A DNA stretch of 64,000 nucleotides from Alistipes sp. Its GTDB lineage: Bacteria > Bacteroidota > Bacteroidia > Bacteroidales > Rikenellaceae. This document shows, one piece after another, positions 43,368 to 52,325 of this stretch (within the stretch, counting starts at the first letter, position 1; every line of letters starts with the position of its first letter). Under the pieces are notes generated by a model. That model was not told where the DNA came from. It worked only from the letters and a program-made list of their open reading frames with translations, and ran no database searches. The stretch lies in the NCBI GenBank assembly GCA_017555105.1, contig JAFZHB010000005.1:62001-126000 (forward strand), written 5' to 3'. The position numbers were made by a program, and so were the translations under genes.

Positions 43368-43403
43368 TAGGGAGTGTATGTCTAACCAAAATACCCGATA
43401 TCT

Positions 43404-45338
43404 ATGAAAAAACTATTACTCTTACTGCTCTGCTGTGCGGGTCTTTCGCTGCAGGAGCTCGCTGCGCAACAGGTGATTGAGGCTACGCCCGAGACCTTCG
43501 ATTCGGCGATTAAAGCCCTGCGCAAGGTCACTCAACGCCAGAAGAGCGATGTAGAGGTGCGCCTCCACGGCGGTACCTACTTCTTCTCCAAGCCGCTCGT
43601 GATCGATGAGTCGCTCGGCGGTAAGAACGGCTACGAGGTGCGCTTCGTGGCAGCCGAGGGCGAGCAGCCCGTCATCAGTGGCGGTGTGCGCGTCGAGGGG
43701 TGGGAGCAGGTGCATGGGAACCTCTACAAAGCCCCCTTTAAGTCCGATCGCAAGCAGCGTACGCTCATCGTGGGCGGCAAGCGTGCTCGTATGGCCGGTA
43801 TGAACGAGCCGGTGAAGTCGCTGGGCAGCTACGGCGAGATCGAGATCACCGGCAATGAGCCCTGGGCCTTTGGCGCAGGTAAGACGGTTAAGGGTCTGCG
43901 TTTCGAGCAGAGCGCCGAGGTGCTTCCCTACCGCAATCCGATGGATGTGGAGTTGATCCAAAACAATGTCTGGACGGAGAAGATCCTCTGCGCCTCGAAT
44001 GTCGAGAAGTGGGGTAAGGAGATCGCCATCGAGTTCCAGCAGCCCTACTCGGCGATCCTCAACTCGCTGGCTTGGGCCGGTCGCACGAAGTATGAGGGTA
44101 TGTTCCTGATCCGCAACGCCTTCGAGCTTTTGGATGAGCCCGGTGAGTTCTACTTCGACCGTGAGGAGCAGACGATCTACTACATGAGCGACGGTGAGAA
44201 TCCCGCCGAGGTGGAGGTGATCGCTCCGATGACCGAGGGTCTGGTGCGCATCGAGGGTTCGAGCTGCTCGTCGTGTGTCGAGCGCGTGGCCTTCGAGGGT
44301 TTGACTTTCTCGTATGATGCCTGGAACCTGGTCGAGATGAATGGTTCGCACGGCTTTGGTGGTATCCAGACGCTTGGCCTGGCCATGAAGTATATCCCCG
44401 ACGGCAACTGGCATCCGACGAAGTATAACAGCGTCGATGTACCGACTGGTACGATCGAGGTGAGCAACGCCTGCAGCATCCGTTTCGTGCGCAACCGCTT
44501 CGAGCACCTGGGTTCGCCCGTGGCGATCAACCTGGTGAACGATGTTTGCCACTCGGAGGTGGTGGGTAACTACTTCAACGACCTGCTCGGCAACGCCGTT
44601 TCGGTGGGTCACCCCCAGCACTACGAGATCGGCGATGGTGATCCGGGTTGCGTCTACCAGCCCGGTGTCGAGGGCCTCTGCCACGATATCGCCATCACGA
44701 ATAACTACATCCGCAATGTGAGCCTCGATTTCCGTCAGGTAGAGGCGTTGCTTGGCTTCTTCTGCAAGGATGTACGCTACGACCGCAACGATATCTATGG
44801 CACGCCGTACGGCGCTATCGCGCTCGGTTGGTGGTGGGGCAATGCCAAACTGCCCGAGTCGCAGAATGCCGGCAACAACTCGATCAGCTACAACCGCATC
44901 GGCCATACGCACACGATGCTCACCGACGGTGGTATGATCTATATGCTGGGTCGTCAGCCCGGCTCGGTGGCACGCCGCAACTACCTCTACGACGGTCCGC
45001 GCTGCATCTATCCCGATGACGGCTCGTCGGGTTGGCTCATCGAGGAGAACTTCGTTGTCAGCCTCTTCCAGCTCTGGCTGCACATCGACTCGGATCGCAA
45101 CTACGACATCCGCATGGTGAACAACCATGTGAAGGATAACCGCCTCTGCAACAGCGGTAATGGCACGACGATCGAGGGTACGAAGATCTACCGCAATATC
45201 CCCTTCGCTCCGGAGGCACTTGCCATTAAGGAGGAGTCGGGTATCACGGCCGATTATAAGGATATCATCCCGGCCGAGGAGCCTGCACCGATCGTGGTGA
45301 TCCCGACCGTAGGTAAGAAGCGTCAGGCACTCTTTTAG
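43404..45338 (+). CDS. Secreted right-handed parallel beta-helix protein (GH141-like)
   Basis: 644 aa with a signal peptide (about 1-21, ending LAAQ). The opening pattern LHGGTYFFSKPLVIDE then VISGGVRVEGWEQVHGNLYKA is, from memory, characteristic of GH141-type beta-helix enzymes. The middle and C-terminal halves carry short Asn/Gly-rich beta-helix turns (IAITNNYIRNVSLD, SISYNRIGHTHTMLTDGG, YDGPRCIYPDDGSSG). In B. thetaiotaomicron BT1002 (GH141) is an RG-II alpha-L-fucosidase; other GH141 enzymes are xylanases. Specificity here is inferred from the pectin-type neighbours only. It is a single-gene unit. Confidence 0.65.
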   Translation: MKKLLLLLLCCAGLSLQELAAQQVIEATPETFDSAIKALRKVTQRQKSDVEVRLHGGTYFFSKPLVIDESLGGKNGYEVRFVAAEGEQPVISGGVRVEGWEQVHGNLYKAPFKSDRKQRTLIVGGKRARMAGMNEPVKSLGSYGEIEITGNEPWAFGAGKTVKGLRFEQSAEVLPYRNPMDVELIQNNVWTEKILCASNVEKWGKEIAIEFQQPYSAILNSLAWAGRTKYEGMFLIRNAFELLDEPGEFYFDREEQTIYYMSDGENPAEVEVIAPMTEGLVRIEGSSCSSCVERVAFEGLTFSYDAWNLVEMNGSHGFGGIQTLGLAMKYIPDGNWHPTKYNSVDVPTGTIEVSNACSIRFVRNRFEHLGSPVAINLVNDVCHSEVVGNYFNDLLGNAVSVGHPQHYEIGDGDPGCVYQPGVEGLCHDIAITNNYIRNVSLDFRQVEALLGFFCKDVRYDRNDIYGTPYGAIALGWWWGNAKLPESQNAGNNSISYNRIGHTHTMLTDGGMIYMLGRQPGSVARRNYLYDGPRCIYPDDGSSGWLIEENFVVSLFQLWLHIDSDRNYDIRMVNNHVKDNRLCNSGNGTTIEGTKIYRNIPFAPEALAIKEESGITADYKDIIPAEEPAPIVVIPTVGKKRQALF

Positions 45339-45362
45339 TAGCTGCGTCGCTGAATAAGCCAC

Positions 45363-45397
45363 AAAGAAGCCCGCCGAAAACTCGGCGGGCTTCTTTT
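45363..45397. terminator. Bidirectional terminator
   Basis: A 15-bp perfect stem (45363-45377 with 45382-45396), GC-rich in the middle and A/T at its base, with a 4-base loop, lies between converging genes. Confidence 0.9.
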
Positions 45398-45418
45398 GTT
45401 TTGGCGCGATCGGATGGC

Positions 45419-47509
45419 CTACAAGCCGCGGTTGCGCAGCAGGGCATCGATCTTCGGCTCGCGGCCACGGAAGGCCTTGTACATCGTCATGCCATCGTCG
45501 ATGCCGCCCGGCGTGAGGACATGCTTGCGGAACTTGTCGGCAACCTCGGCGTTGAAGATGTCACCCGTCTCGGCAAAGGCCTCAAAGGCATCGGCGTCGA
45601 GCACCTCGGCCCACATGTAGCTGTAGTAGCCGGCCGTGTAACCACCACCCATCGTGTGGCTGAAGTTGGTCATGCGGTAGCGGGGCAGGATCTGCGAGGG
45701 GATGCCGCGTGCAGCGAGCTTCTCGGCCTCAAAATCCATCACATTCAGGTCGTCGGGTACCTCGGTCAGCACATGGAGATCCATGTCGCTCAACGAAGCG
45801 GCCACATACTCTACGGTGGCGAAGCCCTGACCATACTGGGCGCTCTTGACGATCTTCTCCACGAGCTCCATCGGGATCACCTCACCCGTGGCGTAGTGCT
45901 TGGCATAGACAGCCAGTACCTCCGGCTCGAAGGCCCAGTGCTCGTTGATCTGCGAGGGGAGCTCCACGAAGTCGCGCTCCACGCCCGAAGCACCGCTGTA
46001 GCGTACATCGCGCAGGAAACTGTGCAGAGCGTGACCAAACTCGTGGAAGAGCGTCTCTACATTGTCGATGCTTTGCAGCGCCGGGCCATCACCCGTCGGA
46101 GCGGTCATGTTGCAGCAGTTCACCACGATCGGGATCACGCGCTCGTCACCCTCGTAGCTCTGGCCGCGGAAGCTCGTGCACCAAGCACCGGCGCGCTTCG
46201 ACTCGCGCGGGAAGTTGTCGCTGTAGAAGATAGCCAGCGTCGTACCGTCCTTATCGATTACCTCATAGGCCTTGGCCGTGGGCTCGTAGGAGGGAACCTC
46301 CGAGGTGATCTCCTTGAAGGTCAAGCCGTAGAGCTTGTTGGCTACATGGAAGATGCCCTGCATCACATTGCCAATCTCGAGGTAGGAGCGGATCTCCTGC
46401 TCATCAACGGCATACTTCGCCTGCTTGGCCTTGTCCAGGTAGTACATGTAGTCCCAGCCTGCGGGCTCAAACGAGTGACCCTCCTTGCGGATCTCGGCAC
46501 GGATATCCTTCAACTCCTCCTTGGCCTTCTTCACCGCCGGAGTCCATACCTGATCGAGCAGGGCGTAGACCGCCTCGGGGGTCTTGGCCATACGCTGCTC
46601 CAGCGCCAGCTCGGCGTAGTTCTTGTAGCCCATGATCTGAGCCTTCTCCAGGCGCAGCTTCACGATCTCAGCCGAGATAGCCTTGTTGTCGTAGTCGTTG
46701 TCGCGGTTTCCGCGGTTGTAGTAGGCGTGGTAGACGCGCTCGCGCACCGAGCGGTTCGAGCAGTACTGCAGCACGGGGTTGCAGCTCGGACGCTGCATAT
46801 TGAACATATACTTGCCCGGCTGACCCTGCTGTTCGGCCATCTTGGCTGCGGCGGCGATGTTGGCCTCGGGCAGACCGGCAAGCTCCTCGCGCGTATCCAC
46901 CGTCACGAAGCTGTTGTTCGTCTCATAGAGCAGGTTCTGCGAGAAGTTCAGCTGCAGCATCGAGAGCTCGGTGTTGAGCTCGCGCAGGCGAGCCTTCTGC
47001 TCCTCGCTGAGCTCAGCACCGCTGCGTACGAAGCCCTTGTAACGGTTCTCGAGCACCTTCTGCTCCTCGGGCGTGAGCTCCAGCTCGTCGCGCATCTCAT
47101 AGACCGCCTTCACGCGGGCAAAGAGCGCCTCGTTGAGGTTGATGTCGTCCGAGTGAGCCGAGAAGAGGGGCGAGAGCTCCTTCTCCAGGGCGCGCATCTC
47201 GTCGGTCGAGTTGCTGCTCGAGAGGGGGCTGAAGGTGCTACGCGCCTTGCGCAGCAGCTCGCCGCTGCGGTCGAGTGCCACGATCGTGTTCTCGAACGAG
47301 GGAGCCTCCTCGTTGGCCAGGATGGCAGCCACCTCGGCCTTCTGCTCCTCCATGCCCTTCAACATCGCCTCGCGGTAATCCTCGATCGTGATCTCGGCAA
47401 AGGGGGCAATCCCGAAGGGTGCGGTAAATTCATTCAAAAGCGGGTTGTTCGATCCCGAACAGCCGCAGGTGGCGAGTGCTATCGCCCATAAAAGAGTCTT
47501 CTTCATCAT
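45419..47509 (-). CDS. M3 family metallopeptidase (Dcp/oligopeptidase-like), lipoprotein
   Basis: 696 aa (an adjacent second Met is possible). Lipoprotein signal ATCGC with Cys near 15-17. The zinc motif is LFHEFGHALHSFL (HExxH near residue 487) with the downstream Glu, and the C-terminal MTNFSHTMGGGYTAGYYSYMWAE region is typical of M3 (Tyr/His substrate residues). Dipeptidyl carboxypeptidases remove C-terminal dipeptides from short peptides. The lipid anchor suggests the periplasm or surface rather than the cytosolic location of E. coli Dcp. It follows the GH95 gene by 27 bp and is probably co-transcribed with it. Confidence 0.92.
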   Translation of the reverse strand: MMKKTLLWAIALATCGCSGSNNPLLNEFTAPFGIAPFAEITIEDYREAMLKGMEEQKAEVAAILANEEAPSFENTIVALDRSGELLRKARSTFSPLSSSNSTDEMRALEKELSPLFSAHSDDINLNEALFARVKAVYEMRDELELTPEEQKVLENRYKGFVRSGAELSEEQKARLRELNTELSMLQLNFSQNLLYETNNSFVTVDTREELAGLPEANIAAAAKMAEQQGQPGKYMFNMQRPSCNPVLQYCSNRSVRERVYHAYYNRGNRDNDYDNKAISAEIVKLRLEKAQIMGYKNYAELALEQRMAKTPEAVYALLDQVWTPAVKKAKEELKDIRAEIRKEGHSFEPAGWDYMYYLDKAKQAKYAVDEQEIRSYLEIGNVMQGIFHVANKLYGLTFKEITSEVPSYEPTAKAYEVIDKDGTTLAIFYSDNFPRESKRAGAWCTSFRGQSYEGDERVIPIVVNCCNMTAPTGDGPALQSIDNVETLFHEFGHALHSFLRDVRYSGASGVERDFVELPSQINEHWAFEPEVLAVYAKHYATGEVIPMELVEKIVKSAQYGQGFATVEYVAASLSDMDLHVLTEVPDDLNVMDFEAEKLAARGIPSQILPRYRMTNFSHTMGGGYTAGYYSYMWAEVLDADAFEAFAETGDIFNAEVADKFRKHVLTPGGIDDGMTMYKAFRGREPKIDALLRNRGL

Positions 47510-47536
47510 TGTTTTCTATCGATTAAATGTTCGTTC

Positions 47537-50029
47537 TTACAATACAAAGGGGTCGCCTTCGGGCATCGGCCAGTTCGAGACCACCTCGCAGCGCTTGCCG
47601 CTCTTCGATTTGATCTTGAGTTCCGTGATGCGTCCATTCTCCCAAGCCATATCGACCACATAACCACCGCGTGCTACCAAGCCGCGTACGCTGCCCGAAC
47701 GCCATGCGGTCGGCACGGCAGGCATCAGGCGGATGAAACCCTCGTGGCTCTGCATCAGCATCTCGCAGACGCCGGCCGTGAGACCGAAGTTGCCGTCGAT
47801 CTGGAAGGGCGGGTGAGCGTCGAAGAGGTTTTGGTAGACACCACCACCCTCCGAGTGCAACGCCTCCGGACCAAAGCCCACGGGGCGCAGCAGCGTGCCA
47901 ATCAGGCGGAAGGCGCGCTCGCCATCCATCAGGCGCGCCCAGAGGTTGATCTTCCAACCACTCGACCAGCCGGTGGCCTCGTCACCACGGATCTCGAGCA
48001 CCTTGCGGGCAGCGGCATAGAGGTCGGGGTTGGCAGCTGTAATCTGACCAAAGGGGTGCAACGAAACCAGGTGCGTGACATGGCGGTGGTGGATATCCTG
48101 ATCCATGAAATCCTTGTTCCACTCCTGCAGACGGCCAAAGGCACCGATGCGGAACGGAAGCAGGTTGTTGAGGCGATCCTGCAGGGTGTCGCGCAGCGGC
48201 TGATCCACGCCGGCAATCTCGGCTGCGGCCACCGTACGCGTGAAGAGCTCACGGATCATCGACATATCGCCCGTCGTGCCCTGCGATACGCCGCAGGCCT
48301 GATCCGTACCCGGTACGAGGAAGAGGTTCTCGGGCGAGGTGCTGACGGGGGTGATCCAATACCCCTCCTTATCCTTCACGAGCCAGTCGAGGAAGAACTC
48401 TGATGCCCCCTTCATGATCGGGTAGGCGTACTCGGTGAGGTACTTTGTGTCATTCGTGTAGGCGTAGTGCTCCCAAAGGTGCGACGAGAACCAAGCACCC
48501 ATCATTGGCCAGAAGACCGTGGCTGCTCCGCCGTCGTTGGGGAAGGTCTCGCGCCAGATCGAGCAGTTGTGGTGACCCACCCAGCCGCGGCGGTGATACA
48601 TCTTGCGAGCAGTCTCGGCACCCGTCTCGGCACACTCGCCGATCATGCGCAGGAAGGGCTCGTGGCACTCGGAGAGGTTAGCCACCTCGGCCGGCCAGTA
48701 GTTCATCTCGATGTTGATGTTGGCCGTGTAACCGCAGTTCCACGAGGGGATCAGATCCTTATTCCAGATACCCTGCAGGTTGAGCGGCTGACCGCCTTCG
48801 CGCGAACCGCTGATCATCAGGTAGCGGCCATACTGGAAGAGCAACGCCACGAGCGCCTGATCCTTCGGCGCGCCCGTGCGCTGCATCGCTACGGTGTAGT
48901 TCAGCACGCGCTGGTCGGTGGGTAGCGACTCGGCCAGAGGATCGCTTGGCAGGTTGAGCGCCAGACGGCCAAAGAGCGCTTTGTAATCCGTCTCGTGGTC
49001 GGCCAGCAGGGCAGCATAGCTCTTCGTGCGCACCTTTTTCAGGTAGTTGTCGGCCAACTTTGCTGCATCGAGTCCCTCGCGCGAGGGACTCTTGTGAGGA
49101 CCGTTGTAGCTGGTGGCTGCCGAGAAGAGGAGTACGATCTCCTTGGCGCCGCGGATGCGCAGCTGATCACCCAGGTTGGTGATCTCGGCCTTCGGATCGT
49201 CGACGCGCACCTCCAGACGGCTCTCAAAGAAGGTACCCATGCCGTTGATATCCTCGCCATAGAGCACGCGGGGCTTACCCGTGCGCGAGCCATCCTCGTT
49301 GAAGAGATAGGGGTGGCGCGCCTCATGTCCCCACGCCTCGAAGTCCGAGTAGTTGCGGCGATCGACGCGGCCGGGAGCCTGGCCGCCCATCGATACGATG
49401 CGCTTGCGGGCGTCGATCTTCGTGGTGACGGGGTGGGGCGAGGAGAGGCTCACGGCGATATCCCAACCCACGGGGCAATCGGTCGTCAGACGCATGACAA
49501 TCACCTCGTCGGGGTGCGAGGCGAAGATCTCGCGGTGGAAGGCGTAGTTGTCGCGCTCATACTCCACTGTCGCTACGGCGCGCTCCAGGTCGAGGTAGCG
49601 GCGATAGCTCTTCGCCTTGCCACCACGGAAGTCGCGGATGTGCCAATCGCCCAGTGGCTGGTAACACTCATGCAGGCGACCCGTCCACTGCTTTAAGAGC
49701 TCGGAGGCCTCCATATACTTACCCTCCTCGAGCAGGCGTACCATCTCGGGGTAGGTTGGCGTGATGTCCAGGTCGGTGAAGCGCGTGGCGGGCTCACCGC
49801 TGTAGAGCGTATTCTCGTTCAGCTGCAGCAACTCGTCGTCGGCATTGCCAAAGATCATGGCACCGAGGCGGCCGTTGCCGAGCGGCAGCGCACCGTTCCA
49901 ATCGGCAGCCGGGGCTTTGTACCAAAGGGTCAGCTGACCGGCCTCTACACGCTGGCGGGCGGTCGTCGAGCCGCCACAGAGCAGCGTCAGAAACAGGATA
50001 AGAAGTACACTTTTTAAGGTCGTTTTCAT
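47537..50029 (-). CDS. Glycoside hydrolase family 95 (alpha-L-fucosidase/alpha-L-galactosidase)
   Basis: 830 aa from the ATG at 50029, which starts a signal peptide (MKTTLKSVLLILFLTLLC); the upstream reading is rejected. The N-terminal beta-sandwich begins LTLWYKAPAADWNGALPLGNGRLGA (quoted here as the GH95 PxGNGRLG motif), and the (alpha/alpha)6 barrel carries NINIEMNYWPAE and NLFDAHPPFQIDGNFG, which contain the GH95 catalytic Asn and Asp. Characterised members are inverting alpha-1,2-L-fucosidases or alpha-L-galactosidases; the RG-II enzyme BT1010 is an alpha-L-galactosidase. Specificity cannot be fixed by eye. Confidence 0.92.
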   Translation of the reverse strand: MKTTLKSVLLILFLTLLCGGSTTARQRVEAGQLTLWYKAPAADWNGALPLGNGRLGAMIFGNADDELLQLNENTLYSGEPATRFTDLDITPTYPEMVRLLEEGKYMEASELLKQWTGRLHECYQPLGDWHIRDFRGGKAKSYRRYLDLERAVATVEYERDNYAFHREIFASHPDEVIVMRLTTDCPVGWDIAVSLSSPHPVTTKIDARKRIVSMGGQAPGRVDRRNYSDFEAWGHEARHPYLFNEDGSRTGKPRVLYGEDINGMGTFFESRLEVRVDDPKAEITNLGDQLRIRGAKEIVLLFSAATSYNGPHKSPSREGLDAAKLADNYLKKVRTKSYAALLADHETDYKALFGRLALNLPSDPLAESLPTDQRVLNYTVAMQRTGAPKDQALVALLFQYGRYLMISGSREGGQPLNLQGIWNKDLIPSWNCGYTANINIEMNYWPAEVANLSECHEPFLRMIGECAETGAETARKMYHRRGWVGHHNCSIWRETFPNDGGAATVFWPMMGAWFSSHLWEHYAYTNDTKYLTEYAYPIMKGASEFFLDWLVKDKEGYWITPVSTSPENLFLVPGTDQACGVSQGTTGDMSMIRELFTRTVAAAEIAGVDQPLRDTLQDRLNNLLPFRIGAFGRLQEWNKDFMDQDIHHRHVTHLVSLHPFGQITAANPDLYAAARKVLEIRGDEATGWSSGWKINLWARLMDGERAFRLIGTLLRPVGFGPEALHSEGGGVYQNLFDAHPPFQIDGNFGLTAGVCEMLMQSHEGFIRLMPAVPTAWRSGSVRGLVARGGYVVDMAWENGRITELKIKSKSGKRCEVVSNWPMPEGDPFVL

Positions 50030-50074
50030 AGGTCTATCGAATTCGTTTCTTATTTTGGTCACAAGATAGTGTTT

Positions 50075-50098
50075 TTTTTCGAAAAATCCCTATCTTTG
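50075..50098 (+). promoter_or_regulatory. Promoter of the cyclophilin gene with palindrome TTTTTCGAAAAA
   Basis: The -7 TATCTTTG spans 50091-50098. The 18-mer 50075-50092 is identical to 14507-14524 in the dcw promoter. The ATG at 50107 is only 8 bp after the -7 box. Confidence 0.6.
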
Positions 50099-50106
50099 TA
50101 GAAGAT

Positions 50107-50664
50107 ATGAAACGCAACAGACTATTTCTACTGATCGGATCGGTGCTCGCAGTGGCACTGATCGTGGGCGCTTTGTGCCTCTATCTCCCTAAAAACAAAT
50201 CAAATGCAATAACTATGAGCGACAAGAAACTCTATGCCCTGATCGAGACCGAGAAGGGTGCCATGAAAGCCGAGCTGTATGCCGATGCAACACCCGGCAC
50301 GGTGCAGAACTTTGTAGATCTGGCCAACCACAACTTCTACGACGGTTTGACCTTCCATCGTGTGATTCCCGACTTCGTGATCCAGGGTGGTTGCCCGCGT
50401 GGTGACGGTACGGGTGGCCCGGGTTACCGCATCAAGTGTGAGACCTCGGCTCCGCGTCAGTACCACGATCGCGGTGTGCTCTCGATGGCACATGCCGGCA
50501 AGGATACGGGTGGTTCGCAGTTCTTCATCTGCCACAACCGACAGAACACGCAGCACCTCGACGGTCGCCACACCTGCTTCGGTAAGGTAGTCGAGGGTGT
50601 GGATGTGATCGACGACATCCGCCCGGGTGATCTGATCCTCTCGATCCGCATCGTGGAGGAGTAA
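50107..50664 (+). CDS. Membrane-anchored cyclophilin-type peptidyl-prolyl isomerase
   Basis: 185 aa. An N-terminal membrane helix (about 7-28, [22 protein letters not shown]) is followed by the cyclophilin fold (36-184): [34 protein letters not shown] with the catalytic Arg, [16 protein letters not shown], and [12 protein letters not shown]. It catalyses cis-trans isomerisation of prolyl bonds, probably in periplasmic proteins during folding. An internal ATG at 50215 would give a cytosolic form without the anchor. The first ATG is kept because it lies just after the promoter. Confidence 0.9.
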   Translation: MKRNRLFLLIGSVLAVALIVGALCLYLPKNKSNAITMSDKKLYALIETEKGAMKAELYADATPGTVQNFVDLANHNFYDGLTFHRVIPDFVIQGGCPRGDGTGGPGYRIKCETSAPRQYHDRGVLSMAHAGKDTGGSQFFICHNRQNTQHLDGRHTCFGKVVEGVDVIDDIRPGDLILSIRIVEE

Positions 50665-50680
50665 TCAAAACCTTCTGATT

Positions 50681-52261
50681 ATGAAATATCTATTTGCGCT
50701 GCTCTGTGCTACGTTTGCCCTCTCGGCAGCAGCACAGACTACTGAGCGTATCCCTACCCGATATGAGGTGGGTGCTGATGCTATGCCGCACGAGATTGCT
50801 TCGATCGAGGCTCCGTTCTATATGCCCGAGATGCAGCGCCCGACCTTCCGCGATGTGACGGTGCGCCTGACGGCCGAGGAGGGTAAGCAGATGCGTACGC
50901 GCGAGATCCAGCGTGCGATTGATCGCCTCTCGAAGGAGGGCGGTGGTCGCGTGGTGCTCTCGCCGGGTGTGTGGCACACGGGACGCATCGAGCTGAAGAG
51001 CGATGTCGAACTCCATGTGGAGGAGGGCGCCGAGGTGCGTTTTAGTGGTGAGGTGGAGGACTTCCTCCCCGTGGTTTTTACGACCAATGCCGGTATCGAG
51101 CTCTACTCGCTGGGAGCCTGCATCTACGCCAACGGAGCGGAGAACATTGCCTTGACGGGTCGTGGTCGCCTGATCGGTCCGGCGCAGGGGGGTACGATCC
51201 GTCAGGGTCGTCCGCAGAACGATGGCGAGATCAGTCCCGATACACCGGTCGAGGAGCGTATCTTCGATGGTAAGCAAGGCCGTCTGATCCAGTTACCCAC
51301 CTTCTTTGGCCCGATCAATTGCAAGAATGTCTTTTTGGAGGGACTCTCGTTTGAGAACACCTCCTTCTGGAATATCGCTCCGGTCTATTGCGAGGGGGTG
51401 ATTATCCGCGGTATTCGTGTCAGCTCCTACGGTATCCCGTGTGGTGATGGTGTGGATATCACCTGCTGCCGCCATGTTTTGGTGGAGTATGTCACGACCG
51501 ATTGCGGAGATGACAACATCGCGATTAAGGGTGGCCGCAATGAGTTTGGCTACCGCGTAAATCGCGCCTCGGAGAACATCGTCGTGCGCCACTGCCTTGC
51601 CCTGCGTGGTATGGGTGGTCTGACCGTAGGCTCGGAGACGGCAGGTTGGATCCGCAACCTCTATGCCCACGACTGCGTCTGCGAAGGTACACGCGTGGGT
51701 ATCCGCCTCAAGACGCGCCGTCCGCGCGGTGGTGGCGGTGAGAACCTCTACTTCGAGCGCATTCGCCTGAAGACGGAGGCGGGAGCCATGGCCTGGGAGA
51801 TGCTTGGCACCTCGAACTTCGTGGGTGGCTTGGCTTCGCGTCTGCCCGCGCCTGCGTTGACCCATATGACCCCCTCGTTTCGCAATGTGGAGATCCGCGA
51901 GGTGGAGGTCGAGGGTTGCCGCGAGCTGGTCTATGTACAGGGTATTCCCGAGAGCCCGGCACGCAATATCCGCATCGAAAATGTGACGGCCGATACGCGC
52001 CGCGACACCTCGAAGACAGCTTACGGCGTCTATAAACCGAAGCCCTCGAACTATGTGATCGATATCGTCGATGCGGATGGCGTGGAGTTGCGCAACTTTC
52101 AGGTTGTGAGCGATAAACGCGAGGTGCGCATTGTGGATGGTCGCCATGTAACCTTCGAAAATATCACGCTCGATCTGGGTGGTCAGGAGCTGAAAACAGA
52201 GATCTCGGGTGATATGGTACACAACCTGCGTTTCGAGCGTTGTACGCCCGCTATTCGGTAG
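50681..52261 (+). CDS. Glycoside hydrolase family 28, secreted, with altered active-site histidine
   Basis: 526 aa, signal peptide (residues 1-19, ending SAAAQ). Right-handed beta-helix with GH28 motifs: GDGVDITCC (normally NTDGID), DCGDDNIAIKGG, the position of the usual GHG as GMGGLTVGSE, and GIRLKTRR. The catalytic aspartates remain, but the conserved His of GHG appears to be Gly, as is seen in some rhamnogalacturonan-active GH28 groups. It could be a rhamnogalacturonase or an alpha-galacturonidase. It starts 16 bp after the cyclophilin gene, and the two may share a transcript. Confidence 0.85.
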   Translation: MKYLFALLCATFALSAAAQTTERIPTRYEVGADAMPHEIASIEAPFYMPEMQRPTFRDVTVRLTAEEGKQMRTREIQRAIDRLSKEGGGRVVLSPGVWHTGRIELKSDVELHVEEGAEVRFSGEVEDFLPVVFTTNAGIELYSLGACIYANGAENIALTGRGRLIGPAQGGTIRQGRPQNDGEISPDTPVEERIFDGKQGRLIQLPTFFGPINCKNVFLEGLSFENTSFWNIAPVYCEGVIIRGIRVSSYGIPCGDGVDITCCRHVLVEYVTTDCGDDNIAIKGGRNEFGYRVNRASENIVVRHCLALRGMGGLTVGSETAGWIRNLYAHDCVCEGTRVGIRLKTRRPRGGGGENLYFERIRLKTEAGAMAWEMLGTSNFVGGLASRLPAPALTHMTPSFRNVEIREVEVEGCRELVYVQGIPESPARNIRIENVTADTRRDTSKTAYGVYKPKPSNYVIDIVDADGVELRNFQVVSDKREVRIVDGRHVTFENITLDLGGQELKTEISGDMVHNLRFERCTPAIR

Positions 52262-52277
52262 GTTGATACAGCTGCAA

Positions 52278-52314
52278 AGAAAAGAGCCTGTCTGCGGACA
52301 GGCTCTTGTTTTTT
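52278..52314. terminator. Bidirectional terminator
   Basis: An 11-bp stem (52282-52292 with 52297-52307) with a 4-base loop, then a T-run interrupted by one G. It separates the GH28 and SIMPL-domain genes. Confidence 0.88.
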
Positions 52315-52325
52315 AGTAAGGGGGG

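Larger units (their letters stand above)
43076..43403. other. Divergent intergenic region (328 bp)
   Basis: It holds the leader hairpin and promoter of the minus-strand propeller operon, the promoter of the plus-strand beta-helix gene and a ~150-bp stretch (about 43190-43335) in which I see no gene or repeat. Short reading frames here have no homology I recognise. Confidence 0.7.

Noticed and set aside
45401..47491. Plus-strand 696-codon open frame opposite the M3 peptidase
   Set aside because: Leu/Val/His-rich shadow frame; the M3 peptidase with HEFGH on the other strand is certain.
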